A DNA stretch of 64,000 nt. Origin: Pseudomonas peli. GTDB lineage: Bacteria; Pseudomonadota; Gammaproteobacteria; Pseudomonadales; Pseudomonadaceae. The notes under the pieces are model-generated. The model did no database searches. It was not told the DNA's origin and saw nothing but the letters and a program-made list of their open reading frames with translations. The position numbers were made by a program, and so were the translations under genes. This document shows, in pieces, positions 42,375 through 49,952 of the stretch (position 1 is its first letter; the number at the start of each line of letters is the position of its first letter). The stretch spans positions 994,334-1,058,333 of the forward strand of contig NZ_FMTL01000002.1 of NCBI RefSeq assembly GCF_900099645.1, written 5' to 3'.

Positions 42375-43061
42375 TTGAAACGGTCTCAAACTTTTGATGA
42401 GTATAGACGTAAGCATGAAGCCGAAAGACTTAAGCTCATAACTGACGCTATAAAAATTCTGTCAAATGCAAAATTTTCTAACGTAACTAGCTTTGCTAAG
42501 GATGTGGCAAAATTGGTTACGGAGTTTGAGTCAAATCGGAAAACTTCCTCGCAGGATGGTGTGGTGGTCGTGCCTCAAAAGCCCATGAGCCACGTGACTC
42601 TTTTGCGAAATAAAACTTATAGAGATCTGCTTGAAAGATTTTTGAAGATTAAGCAGGAAAATCCGGACACTACAAATTTAAGCATTTCGGATAGTGAGGC
42701 TCTTAATTTTGAGATCGCAAGCCTGCGCAAGAAAAACCAGTGGCTTGAGCAGAAGATACTCGCCATCGACTCTGGGGTTTCTTTTGAAGGTTCTGGAGGA
42801 AGTGAGGCACTACAAGCCACAATTGAGCGTCTTCAAAGCGATCTAGCGCTGGTAATCAGCATCTATGAAGGTATGTGCGGTCAGATACCGGGAGCGTTCA
42901 AGCTGGTTCCTGAAGGGAAAACGACTCAAAATTTTGCCACTCCAGGGTTCCATGGGCCTAGGGGGCTGATTGCGCCTATGGAAGATATGCATGAGCTTGA
43001 TCGCATCTTTGAGGACGTAGCTAAGTGGCGTAAAAGGGCGAAAAGGTTGCCAGACCAATGA
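42375..43061 (+). CDS. gmtX: Gamma-mobile-trio GmtX-type protein
   Basis: 228 aa, TTG start directly after the gmtZ TAA (GGAT about 9 nt upstream; the first ATG is 72 codons inside). A basic helical N-terminus (SQTFDEYRRKHEAERLKLI) is followed by a predicted coiled coil at about residues 112-175 (EIASLRKKNQWLEQKILA, LQATIERLQSDLALV). No enzyme motif seen. As third gene of the trio it probably assists the two recombinases, for example in DNA binding or assembly; function not established. Confidence 0.75.
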   Translation: MKRSQTFDEYRRKHEAERLKLITDAIKILSNAKFSNVTSFAKDVAKLVTEFESNRKTSSQDGVVVVPQKPMSHVTLLRNKTYRDLLERFLKIKQENPDTTNLSISDSEALNFEIASLRKKNQWLEQKILAIDSGVSFEGSGGSEALQATIERLQSDLALVISIYEGMCGQIPGAFKLVPEGKTTQNFATPGFHGPRGLIAPMEDMHELDRIFEDVAKWRKRAKRLPDQ

Positions 43062-43391
43062 GTGAAACGACCTCTTGGCCAACCTCCCTGAGCCTTTAAC
43101 GCGTCCCAATGACTCGCAAAGACTGGCGGGTCGTCTTAAGTAAATGCTTCAGAGGTCATGGCGACGTCGATGGTTGTCAGTCTCCTGTGGCATTTCGGCT
43201 GGCCGTTCCACAAAGCATCACAACCGGCGCCTTCTGTTGGATCTGACTACCAAGCAGGCTCGCTTGGAATGGAGTCCAGGCTCGGAAGCAAGCTGTGAGG
43301 GCGACACTGGGTACGCGACTCTGAGCGCTGATCCGCTTTAGCAGCGACCGCCTATCTTCCCTGATTGACCTATCGCAAGGCTTGGCGAATA
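43062..43391. other. Spacer between the gmt module and the SOS operon
   Basis: 330 bp without a credible gene. GC is clearly higher than in gmtYZX and similar to the following umuDC genes, suggesting that the cargo boundary lies just after gmtX. Small frames on both strands lack ribosome-binding sites. Confidence 0.5.
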
Positions 43392-43407
43392 CTGTTTGCA
43401 TATACAG
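43392..43407. promoter_or_regulatory. LexA (SOS) box upstream of umuD
   Basis: CTGTTTGCATATACAG is a perfect CTGT-N8-ACAG site with an AT-rich core, flanked by TA, 18 bp before the umuD ATG. This predicts LexA repression and induction by DNA damage. Confidence 0.9.
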
Positions 43408-43425
43408 TATTTGTTGAGTAATCCG

Positions 43426-43863
43426 ATGCCTTCTCTGTCCATACTGGCTCGCGGTGAACGGCTGCGCGAGCGCCTACTTGCCGACGCTGCTGATCTGCGC
43501 ATCACCGGCTTTCAATCGCCTGCTGAAGATGAGAAAGAAGAGGGCCTTTCCTTAGACCGGCTTACTGGTCTGGGGGCGCCGCATATATGGGGCGTTCGTG
43601 TGCTCGATGACACACTGCTGGGCTTCGGGATATTCCCTGGTGACCGGTTGATCGTGAACAGAGCAGCAAGCCACTTGGACAACAAACTTGTGGTAGTCGA
43701 CCTCGGCGACGGCTACCGGGTGAGGCTGGTTCAGCGGGACTTGTTTGGTGGCCGCTGGCTTAAAGCTGCCGACCCAATCGTCCCGGATGTCCAGCTGGAC
43801 GGTGAAGAGATCGTCGAGATCTGGGGAGTCGTATCCTGGGTGGTCAGCTGTGTGTCGTCATGA
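43426..43863 (+). CDS. umuD: UmuD-like protein with altered autocleavage residues
   Basis: 145 aa from ATG 43426; an earlier frame start would lie inside the LexA box. It aligns with UmuD over the whole length (GFQSPAEDEKEEGLSLDRL, GIFPGDRLIVNRA, EIWGVVSWVV). However, the cleavage-site residue before Gly is Thr (T27-G28 in place of Cys/Ala-Gly), the nucleophilic Ser is Thr63 (DDTLL in place of GDSM) and the general-base Lys is Arg100 (YRVRLV). Canonical RecA-stimulated self-cleavage should not work, so it may serve as a pre-shortened or structural Pol V partner. It overlaps umuC by 4 bp. Confidence 0.85.
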   Translation: MPSLSILARGERLRERLLADAADLRITGFQSPAEDEKEEGLSLDRLTGLGAPHIWGVRVLDDTLLGFGIFPGDRLIVNRAASHLDNKLVVVDLGDGYRVRLVQRDLFGGRWLKAADPIVPDVQLDGEEIVEIWGVVSWVVSCVSS

Positions 43864-45134
43864 GCGCCCCGCGTCGAGTCTTCGCGCTCATCGACTGCAA
43901 CAGCTTTTACTGTAGTTGCGAACGAATCTGCCAGCCGGAGCTCAAGCGTCGACCTGTCGTGGTTTTATCGAACAACGACGGGTGTGTGATTGCCCGCAGC
44001 AGCGAGGCAAAAGCGTTGGGTATTGGCATGGGCGCCGCGTACTACAAAGTGCGCGATGAGATGCGTCGGCAAGGTGTGGTGGCGCGCTCCAGCAACTACC
44101 CGCTGTACGCCGACATCAGTAACCGAGTCATGCGCGTTATGGCAGAGATGCTGCCAGGCATCGAGGTGTACTCAATCGACGAAGCCTGGGGCGACATGAC
44201 CGGCGTTGCTGATCCTGAAGCACTGGGAAGGAGCATTCGCGAGCGCCTAGCCCGTGAAATCGGTATGCCGGTTGGCGTTGGCATCAGCACGACTAAAACC
44301 CTAGCCAAGCTCGCAAACTGGGCGGCAAAAAAATGGAAAGGCACTGGTGGTGTTCTCGACCTGACCGACCCCATTCGCCAGGAGAAGCTTCTTCGCTTGG
44401 CGCCAGTGTCAGAAGTGTGGGGTGTAGGACATCGCTCGGCGGCCAAGCTCACGACTCTCAATATCGCGACAGCCTGGGATCTGGCGCAGTTCGATATCGG
44501 CACCCTACGCAAAACCTTCGGGGTGACCATGGAGCGCACAGCGAGGGAGCTACGTGGTGTGAGCTGCATCGGCTTTAATGAGGGGCCTCCGCCCAAGGAG
44601 GCTATCGGCACCAGCAAGATGTTTGGTGTACGCCAAACAGAGCTACCGCCAATTCGCGAAGCACTGGCTGCTTATGTGAGCCGTGCTGCGGAGAAGTTGC
44701 GTGCCCAGAACTCGCTTTGCGGCACCATTCAGGTCGGCCTTCAGACACAGTTGGCTCAGGTTGATGGGCCGCGTTATGCCAATGCGGTGACCATGGCTCT
44801 GCCGGCACCTACCGACGACACGCGAGAAATTCTGGCGCTTGCCCAGCGAGGCCTGAGCCAAATCTACCGTCCTGGATATCCGTTCTCAAAGTGCTCCATC
44901 CTGCTGATGGATTTGAGTCAGCGCGGCGAGATGACGCCGGATCTGTTTGCGCCCAAACCCCGCCCTGGCTCAGAGCAGCTGATGAAGGTTGTTGACCAGA
45001 TCAATCAGAGAGAAGGGCGAGGCGCCGTACGCATTGGCCGGGTGCCGGCGAAGCCATCTTGGGCAATGCGCCGGGAGATGTTGAGTCAGAGGTACACGAC
45101 TCGGTGGGATGAGGTGATTGGGGTGAGGGGGTAG
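43860..45134 (+). CDS. umuC: UmuC-type Y-family DNA polymerase (Pol V catalytic subunit)
   Basis: 424 aa. Palm catalytic acids are intact: D12 (ALIDCNSFY) and D107-E108 (YSIDEAW). Also SNNDGCVIARSSEAKALGI, the HhH thumb (VWGVGHRSAAKL) and a little-finger/C-terminal zone with a clamp-like TPDLFAP. Performs translesion synthesis after DNA damage. Starts at ATGA overlapping umuD and shares its LexA box. Such rulAB/umuDC cassettes are frequent on mobile elements and are known insertion hot spots. GC content is like the core, unlike the gmt genes. Confidence 0.93.
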   Translation: MSAPRRVFALIDCNSFYCSCERICQPELKRRPVVVLSNNDGCVIARSSEAKALGIGMGAAYYKVRDEMRRQGVVARSSNYPLYADISNRVMRVMAEMLPGIEVYSIDEAWGDMTGVADPEALGRSIRERLAREIGMPVGVGISTTKTLAKLANWAAKKWKGTGGVLDLTDPIRQEKLLRLAPVSEVWGVGHRSAAKLTTLNIATAWDLAQFDIGTLRKTFGVTMERTARELRGVSCIGFNEGPPPKEAIGTSKMFGVRQTELPPIREALAAYVSRAAEKLRAQNSLCGTIQVGLQTQLAQVDGPRYANAVTMALPAPTDDTREILALAQRGLSQIYRPGYPFSKCSILLMDLSQRGEMTPDLFAPKPRPGSEQLMKVVDQINQREGRGAVRIGRVPAKPSWAMRREMLSQRYTTRWDEVIGVRG

Positions 45135-45330
45135 GTTTCTGCTTCCGGCCAAGAGCGGTCACTGGCAATAGACTGGCGCTGGCGGATTCAAGTAGTGTTT
45201 CCAGCGAATAGCCGCCGAACATGATCGAGCAGATTGTGCTTGTCGCCCATGTCGCCCTTCCACCCTTAGGCTGTCGCATTTTCCGTGAAATTCCTCAAGC
45301 CAGAGTAGAGCTTAAAAAACGACAAGGAAC
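45135..45330. other. Spacer between umuC and the attI-like site
   Basis: No gene seen. No integron integrase reading away from the attI-like site is present, although that is where intI would be expected. CTGTCGCAT (45271-45279) is the exact inverse of ATGCGACAG (45355-45363). Confidence 0.5.
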
Positions 45331-45388
45331 GTTATCCGACACCCGTCGGATGTTATGCGACAGCGATGCCGCCTAATAGTAGTTATGC
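45331..45388 (+). other. attI-like recombination site at the head of the cassette array
   Basis: It contains GTTATCC, GATGTTATGCGACAGCGATG and ends with GCCTAATAGTAGTTATGC, whose terminal GTTATGC is a canonical core site. Layout and partial sequence resemble attI of known integrons (GATGTTATG..GCAGC..ATG..GCCCTAA..GTTAGGC). It directly precedes the first cassette. It could alternatively be a degenerate attC. Confidence 0.5.
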
Positions 45389-45401
45389 AAAAAAACAGAT
45401 C

Positions 45402-45422
45402 ATGAGTAAAACTTACATATGA
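45402..45422 (+). CDS. Six-codon leader ORF in front of the first cassette gene
   Basis: ATG-AGT-AAA-ACT-TAC-ATA-TGA encodes MSKTYI; its stop overlaps the start of the nuclease gene (ATATGATT). The downstream ATG has no Shine-Dalgarno, so coupled re-initiation is plausible, comparable with ORF-11 at class 1 attI sites. Purely inferred. Confidence 0.35.
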   Translation: MSKTYI

Positions 45423-46177
45423 TTGAAAATCCCAAACCATCCGACTGGAAAGATCTGCAATCAGGAGTATGCAGGATACTTAATGAGGTTGGGATAGCTG
45501 CTGAAACAGAGAAAACTATCGAGACACCCAGAGGGAAAGTTGAGATAGATGTGTACGGAATAGATGAACACAGCGTAGAAAAAATAAAGTACATCATCGA
45601 ATGTAAGAACTGGGGCAGCACAATACCGCAAGCAGTCGTGCATTCATTTACAACCGTGCTTCATGAGACAGGTGGCCACATTGGCATATTGATATCCAAG
45701 GAGGGCTTTCAGGAAGGAGCACTAAGCTATATACAGCACACAAACATTGTGGCTTTGACATATGCCGAATTTCAAGAGCGTTACTTCAAACAATGGTATA
45801 GCAAGTATTTTTGTGTCAAGGTTCTCTCCGCTGTAGATTGCCTACTACAATATGTGGAGCCAATTAATAGCCGCAGATCAAGATTCTTGAATCAGCTTGA
45901 TGCGACCAAGAAATCAGAATATGAAGTGCTATGCAATAAATATCAAAATTTTACAATGGTTATGGCCATGCTGAGCATGGATAAATTTGCAAGCAGCCAC
46001 GAACCAACAGCTCTTTTTGATATTGAAGATTTTAAATCAAGGCTAGTTAATGGCTTCGGCGATGAGTTTAAATACAAAGCAGTCTACTATCGGGATCTGA
46101 CGACTGAAATCTCTAGTCATGCTGCGGTAATTACCGAGAAATTTCATACTGTATTTGGGCGTAATATTTTCGCATAA
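45419..46177 (+). CDS. Cassette gene 1: Mrr/PD-(D/E)XK-type restriction-endonuclease-like protein
   Basis: 252 aa. The N-terminal half shows a restriction-endonuclease fold: TPRGKVEIDVYG followed by YIIECKNWGS gives the catalytic D44 ... E61-x-K63 set, and the segment TTVLHETGGHIGILISKEGFQEGA fits the Mrr_cat core. The C-terminal 120 residues are not recognised. It could cut modified or foreign DNA (type IV restriction-like) or be an orphan nuclease. The stop lies inside attC-1, the usual tight packing of integron cassettes. AT-rich. Confidence 0.75.
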   Translation: MIENPKPSDWKDLQSGVCRILNEVGIAAETEKTIETPRGKVEIDVYGIDEHSVEKIKYIIECKNWGSTIPQAVVHSFTTVLHETGGHIGILISKEGFQEGALSYIQHTNIVALTYAEFQERYFKQWYSKYFCVKVLSAVDCLLQYVEPINSRRSRFLNQLDATKKSEYEVLCNKYQNFTMVMAMLSMDKFASSHEPTALFDIEDFKSRLVNGFGDEFKYKAVYYRDLTTEISSHAAVITEKFHTVFGRNIFA

Positions 46178-46247
46178 CAAGTGGTTCAAATCGCTCGCTG
46201 TGCGCGCTGGGACGGTCTAAAGCCCGCCCCTTAACCAAAAGTTATAT
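46172..46247 (+). other. attC-1 (76 bp) closing cassette 1
   Basis: R'' GCATAAC at the left pairs with R' GTTATAT at the right; L'' TGGTT pairs with L' AACCA. The central part holds GGACGG..AGCCCGCCC. Cassette 1 would run from the G|TTATGC cut at 45382/3 to the G of GTTATAT at 46241. Confidence 0.85.
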
Positions 46248-46271
46248 GTCCTCATAGATCAGGAGATGTGT

Positions 46272-47039
46272 TTGAGCAAAGAGAAATATCAAATCAAAGA
46301 GAAAGCCACATATTTGTGCCTTACCATCATTCAGCATGACCTGGAATGTCTGGACGATGATCTAAGAGCTCCTACGAATGATCTCAAGGCACACATTGGA
46401 AAGCTTAGGAGCACTCGTAACGTCTTCGTCATACTGAACAATCTCAATGACTTCCTAAAGCAAGGAGGCGTTAGAGGGGATGCAGAGTTCCAGAGTCACA
46501 CACGTGAACTTAGAAAAAAGCTAGGATTTATCAATCATGTTAGAAATAAATCAGTTGGCCATATAGATTTCGTATTGTCGGAGCGCGCTGTTCAATGGAT
46601 GCCCCAATTATTCATGGAGAGCTCAAGAGAAAATTCTGAATATAGAATTTTTGAAAGTTACAGAGCTCTATTAGAGGCCTCTATAAACTCTTTCTTAACA
46701 GAGGACGGGCACCAAAAAGTATTTGGTCACGAGATCGACCTAGTTTACCCGCCGGATAGAAAAGAGTTTTATGAATTTCTGGAAGGCGTAGTTACTGAGT
46801 CAATAGCTTGGTTGCGTCATGCAGCTCAAGTGGTCGAGTCTTGTATAGTTTTTCATACTCAAGAGTCGGTAGAAGAGCTCGGAGCAATCGCAGGAAAAAC
46901 TAATTTTGACTTAAAAAGTGACTCAGAAGTTGAGTACAGCCCTGAAGAAAAAGAGCCTGTCATCAGGAATGCAATTGAGAAACTTAGAGAGATAGGAACG
47001 GATGAGCAAGTAATTCGCCATCTGGAGTCAAAAATATAA
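46272..47039 (+). CDS. Cassette gene 2: hypothetical protein with a HEPN-like RxxxxxH motif
   Basis: 255 aa from TTG at 46272, preferred because AGGAG stands 6 nt upstream; an in-frame ATG two codons earlier abuts the AGGAG and is less likely. Largely alpha-helical. NHVRNKSVGHIDF (around residue 90) contains R-x5-H with the RNK..GH pattern of HEPN ribonucleases, although AbiV/HEPN assignment needs profile confirmation. An acidic C-terminus follows. The stop lies within attC-2. Possible anti-phage or toxin-type RNase; function unproven. Confidence 0.6.
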   Translation: MSKEKYQIKEKATYLCLTIIQHDLECLDDDLRAPTNDLKAHIGKLRSTRNVFVILNNLNDFLKQGGVRGDAEFQSHTRELRKKLGFINHVRNKSVGHIDFVLSERAVQWMPQLFMESSRENSEYRIFESYRALLEASINSFLTEDGHQKVFGHEIDLVYPPDRKEFYEFLEGVVTESIAWLRHAAQVVESCIVFHTQESVEELGAIAGKTNFDLKSDSEVEYSPEEKEPVIRNAIEKLREIGTDEQVIRHLESKI

Positions 47040-47109
47040 CAACTGGTTCAAACCGCTCGCTCCGCTCACCGGGACGGGCTAAAGCCCGCTCCTTAACCAA
47101 ACGTTAGTC
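47034..47109 (+). other. attC-2 (76 bp) closing cassette 2
   Basis: R'' ATATAAC and R' GTTAGTC, with L'' TGGTT and L' AACCA, the same length and very similar sequence as attC-1 (GGGACGGGCTAAAGCCCGC in the centre). Cassette 2 spans 46242-47103. No third attC is seen to the right. Confidence 0.85.
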
Positions 47110-47284
47110 AATGGCTTCTTCTGGCCGACTCCCGCCTGATGCGACAGGCTCAAAGCGGCACTCAACAGTGTTTACAAATTCAGGGCGACTCTGCGCGATT
47201 GCACAATCAGCAGAACAGTCCATTGACTCATCAACAGCGTCTGCGCCGAGGACGTGAGCGCACCTCAGCGTACCAACTCCTTCC

Positions 47285-48028
47285 TCAATTGGTATAGCGG
47301 TAGACGATAGACTCGAAGGTACCGTCCGCTTGGCCTCGCCCCAAGCACTGGTTGAAACTATCCAGGAACCAGCCCATCTTCAGTGACTTAGCGATGCCCA
47401 TGTGCTTGCTGTCGGTCTTGAACGGCACGGGCAGAGTGGTGAATACACTGCCACGCAGCTCCTCGCTACGCTCGACCAGCCCCTCGATATTCACACTAGA
47501 GCCAATCAGGATGGCATCCACGCGCTCGCGCTGGAGCATGGCTAAGCCGCTCTGGATGCTGTTGAAGCCAACAATGGTTAGGGTGCCATTGGCCACCGCC
47601 TCGTCGTATGCGGTGCCATAACTAGTGCCCGTGGTCACGCCGATTAACCGCCCCTTGAGATCCTCAATCCGCTCATAGGTGAACTTACGATCCATCTTGA
47701 CCAGCAGCATGATTCGCTCGGTGAAAATGGGATCGGAAAAGTCGAACAGTTCCAACCGCTCCTGACTGGCTGACAGGCCGATCACTGCACCCTCGGCGCG
47801 CTCAGCCTGGCGGTAGGCGCGTGCCCAAGGTGCCAACCTGATCTGGTAAGGAATTTTCATCTCGTCCAAGCAGTGGCGGCTGATGTCCACCACTATCCCC
47901 TTGGCCTCACCGTCTTCCTCGTAATACTTGGGGTGCCCATCGTTGGGGCCGTAGATCATGAGCGGCTCGGCCTTAGCCATTGGCAATAGAAGAGAGCTCA
48001 GCAGGCAAAGGAGCAAGCGAACGAGCAT
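47285..48028 (-). CDS. Family-3 solute-binding-protein-like periplasmic protein
   Basis: 247 aa. Signal peptide MLVRLLLCLLSSLLLPMAKA, then a PBP2 fold: KGIVVDISRHCLDEM, IPYQIRLAPWARAYRQAERAEGAVIGLSASQERLELFDFSDPIF, and LIGVTTGTSYGTAYDEAVANG. These solitary proteins, common in pseudomonads, are not linked to a permease. Ligand unknown. No transporter genes are nearby. Confidence 0.88.
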   Translation of the reverse strand: MLVRLLLCLLSSLLLPMAKAEPLMIYGPNDGHPKYYEEDGEAKGIVVDISRHCLDEMKIPYQIRLAPWARAYRQAERAEGAVIGLSASQERLELFDFSDPIFTERIMLLVKMDRKFTYERIEDLKGRLIGVTTGTSYGTAYDEAVANGTLTIVGFNSIQSGLAMLQRERVDAILIGSSVNIEGLVERSEELRGSVFTTLPVPFKTDSKHMGIAKSLKMGWFLDSFNQCLGRGQADGTFESIVYRYTN

Positions 48029-48263
48029 GGTGGCATCGCTGAATGGCGGTAATGCGCTTTAGACTAGCATCCGACAGGCCGAACTAGCACTCAGCAGGTG
48101 AATACCCCAGAGTTTCTCAGGCACTACTGAACGTCTGCTTTTTGCTCATCGTCAGAGGCTGAAGCTGCCAGGGGCCCTGAAAACTAACTGACCCGTCAGC
48201 TTGTCATGGGCCCGTAACACTCTGGCCGTACCTTTCACGCCGTCTGAACCGGAGCATGTGAAA

Positions 48264-48473
48264 GTGAGCAGTCAAAAGTTGTTGCGTAAGACCCTTGATC
48301 ACGTGGCCTCAAATAATGAGATGGCGGCCATAGCAGTGATGAATGCAGCAGAGCGAACTGGGGATGAACTCTTGCGCCAGAAGCTACATTGCGTCATTCA
48401 GCAGATGAATTTGGATGCCCAGGCGCTTCGTTCTGTTCGTGACTCTTCGTTTGAAGGACTGAAGCGGGCGTAA
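48264..48473 (+). CDS. Small hypothetical protein
   Basis: 69 aa from GTG at 48264 (VSSQKLLRKTLDHVASNNEM), with GGAG 9 nt upstream; an earlier GTG two codons upstream is also possible. Mostly helical, with no known domain. Bounded by a probable terminator 135 bp downstream. Confidence 0.5.
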   Translation: MSSQKLLRKTLDHVASNNEMAAIAVMNAAERTGDELLRQKLHCVIQQMNLDAQALRSVRDSSFEGLKRA

Positions 48474-48607
48474 GCTCGTGCCGTTGATCTGGCCCAATAC
48501 CAGTTTCTGTAAGGACGTATAGATTGTCACAAGGCTGTAATGAGTTGAGCGTAAGACAGGTTTGTCACGGCTACTCCGGGGCACTGGCTACACCAATATT
48601 CTCCTAT

Positions 48608-48640
48608 GCCGATAGCACCCCATGCGTCGGCTTTTTTTTT
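48608..48640 (+). terminator. Probable Rho-independent terminator
   Basis: GCCGA..TCGGC stem, extended by an inner GC/GC pair, followed by nine T. It could serve the small gene ending at 48473. Confidence 0.5.
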
Positions 48641-48708
48641 GCTTCGTAATGCCCACTTGGCATGCGGTTTAGCTGCTTTTGGATCTTGATTGAGTGGAGG
48701 AATAAGCC

Positions 48709-48933
48709 GTGAAAGTGGAAGTTCTGAGGCATGAAGATCAAGGCAATCAGTCCTGGCTAGTCTGCACTAGCAGTATTTGCGTTCCTTGCGGGAGCGAGCA
48801 AGAAGCCATTCAATATGCGGATACGCTGAGTGCTCGATTAAATGCGCCTCACGAATGGCCAGTGTTTGGCTGTAATTCAGAGCCTAAGCTGGTGCATGAG
48901 GCTGACGAACGCCCAGAGTTGGAACATGCGTGA
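48709..48933 (+). CDS. Small hypothetical protein
   Basis: 74 aa, GTG start with AGGA 9 nt upstream (GGAGGAATAAGCC-GTG). VEVLRHEDQGNQSWLVCTSSICVPCG; it contains three cysteines (VC, CVPC) and an acidic C-terminus. No recognised family. A hairpin follows 23 bp past the stop. Confidence 0.55.
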   Translation: MKVEVLRHEDQGNQSWLVCTSSICVPCGSEQEAIQYADTLSARLNAPHEWPVFGCNSEPKLVHEADERPELEHA

Positions 48934-48955
48934 TACCTTCATTCGCAGTAAAGGA

Positions 48956-48973
48956 CGGCCTCGAAAGAGGCCG
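48956..48973 (+). terminator. Hairpin after the 74-aa gene
   Basis: CGGCCTC-GAAA-GAGGCCG stem-tetraloop followed by ATTTCATTT, a moderate terminator. Confidence 0.6.
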
Positions 48974-49135
48974 ATTTCATTTCGCGGTTTAAGATGAGAG
49001 TTACATCATCGCTGCATTTGTAGTCGCTGAAGCCTTCCTGGCGGGAAATTCAACGCTAAAGGGTTGATGCAGTTTGCGAAATTGTTGACTCCGCAATGTG
49101 AAATTGCGGAGTCAGTTTATAGTGGGCGCGGGGAT

Positions 49136-49831
49136 CTAAAGGCTGATCCCACCTGACCTGGGCGTGGCGAAGTGTTCAGGCTCTTCACCGAGAGGAAAGG
49201 CTACGACGTATAGGATGTTGGCGGGCATAGGTGGAGTGGCTGGATCTGCTCCCCATTTCAGCTTCACCTTTTGCTCTGCATAGAGAAGAGACACGCCAAG
49301 CCTTTTGAGTGCATCGATGACCGCCTGCATCTCGTCATAAACGCCAATTTTATCCCGCTCACTATACAGATCGGCGCAATCACGGTACTCCCTAAAGCTG
49401 TCCACCAAGTCAGAAAATGCTTCTTCAGCCTCTCGGGCTAACTCGAACGCTGGCTCTGAAATGTCCATTGTGCAGGTTGTTGCCAACTTGGCTAGTTGCC
49501 TCCCAGTGGTCAGTGGTTTAGCCGCCAGGGTGACGTTCTCCTTGTCGAATTTCTCCTGGGCGGCCTTGAGTTCTTCTTCGGAGGGTATCTCGTAGGCCTT
49601 GTTGAAAACGTCGATGTCTTCGAAGTCGAACGCTCGCGCGAGGGCGCGCCGGGTGTTGATGTCACCCGAAAGGCCTTTTTCTACTCGCTGAATCGTTCGC
49701 TCACTCAGACCTGAGATTTCGGCTAATTGTTCTTGAGACCAACGCTTCGCTTCGCGAAACAGTCTGATGCACTTAGCAAGTTCAGTAGGTGTCAGAGTAC
49801 GAGGTTGCTGGCAGGTATCCGAGGTATTCAT
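49136..49831 (-). CDS. XRE-family transcriptional regulator
   Basis: 231 aa. N-terminal Cro/CI-type helix-turn-helix at about residues 18-70 (IRLFREAKRWSQEQLAEISGLSERTIQRVEKG, abridged), followed by a long helical C-terminal part of unknown function. GGAG lies 7 nt before ATG. Divergent promoter region towards 49832-49950. Targets unknown. Confidence 0.85.
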   Translation of the reverse strand: MNTSDTCQQPRTLTPTELAKCIRLFREAKRWSQEQLAEISGLSERTIQRVEKGLSGDINTRRALARAFDFEDIDVFNKAYEIPSEEELKAAQEKFDKENVTLAAKPLTTGRQLAKLATTCTMDISEPAFELAREAEEAFSDLVDSFREYRDCADLYSERDKIGVYDEMQAVIDALKRLGVSLLYAEQKVKLKWGADPATPPMPANILYVVAFPLGEEPEHFATPRSGGISL

Positions 49832-49952
49832 TTTGCTGCTCCATCACGTTGAACGATGTAGCAAGTGTGGAGGAGAGGGCAGGCTCGCCAACACGACAGG
49901 AGCACGACAGTGACCTGACAACGTCAAGAACCGAATGCCGAAGAGGAGATCA

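Noticed and set aside
43144..43341. Small frames in the spacer before umuD
   Set aside because: No ribosome-binding site, no domain, and frames exist on both strands with equal plausibility.
45135..45330. Remnant of an integron integrase reading leftwards
   Set aside because: The minus-strand frame here shows none of the integrase motifs and overlaps the umuC end.
47110..47284. A third integron cassette right of attC-2
   Set aside because: No gene reading rightwards and no further attC was found; an 8-bp GTCAATGG/CCATTGAC inverse pair alone is not convincing.
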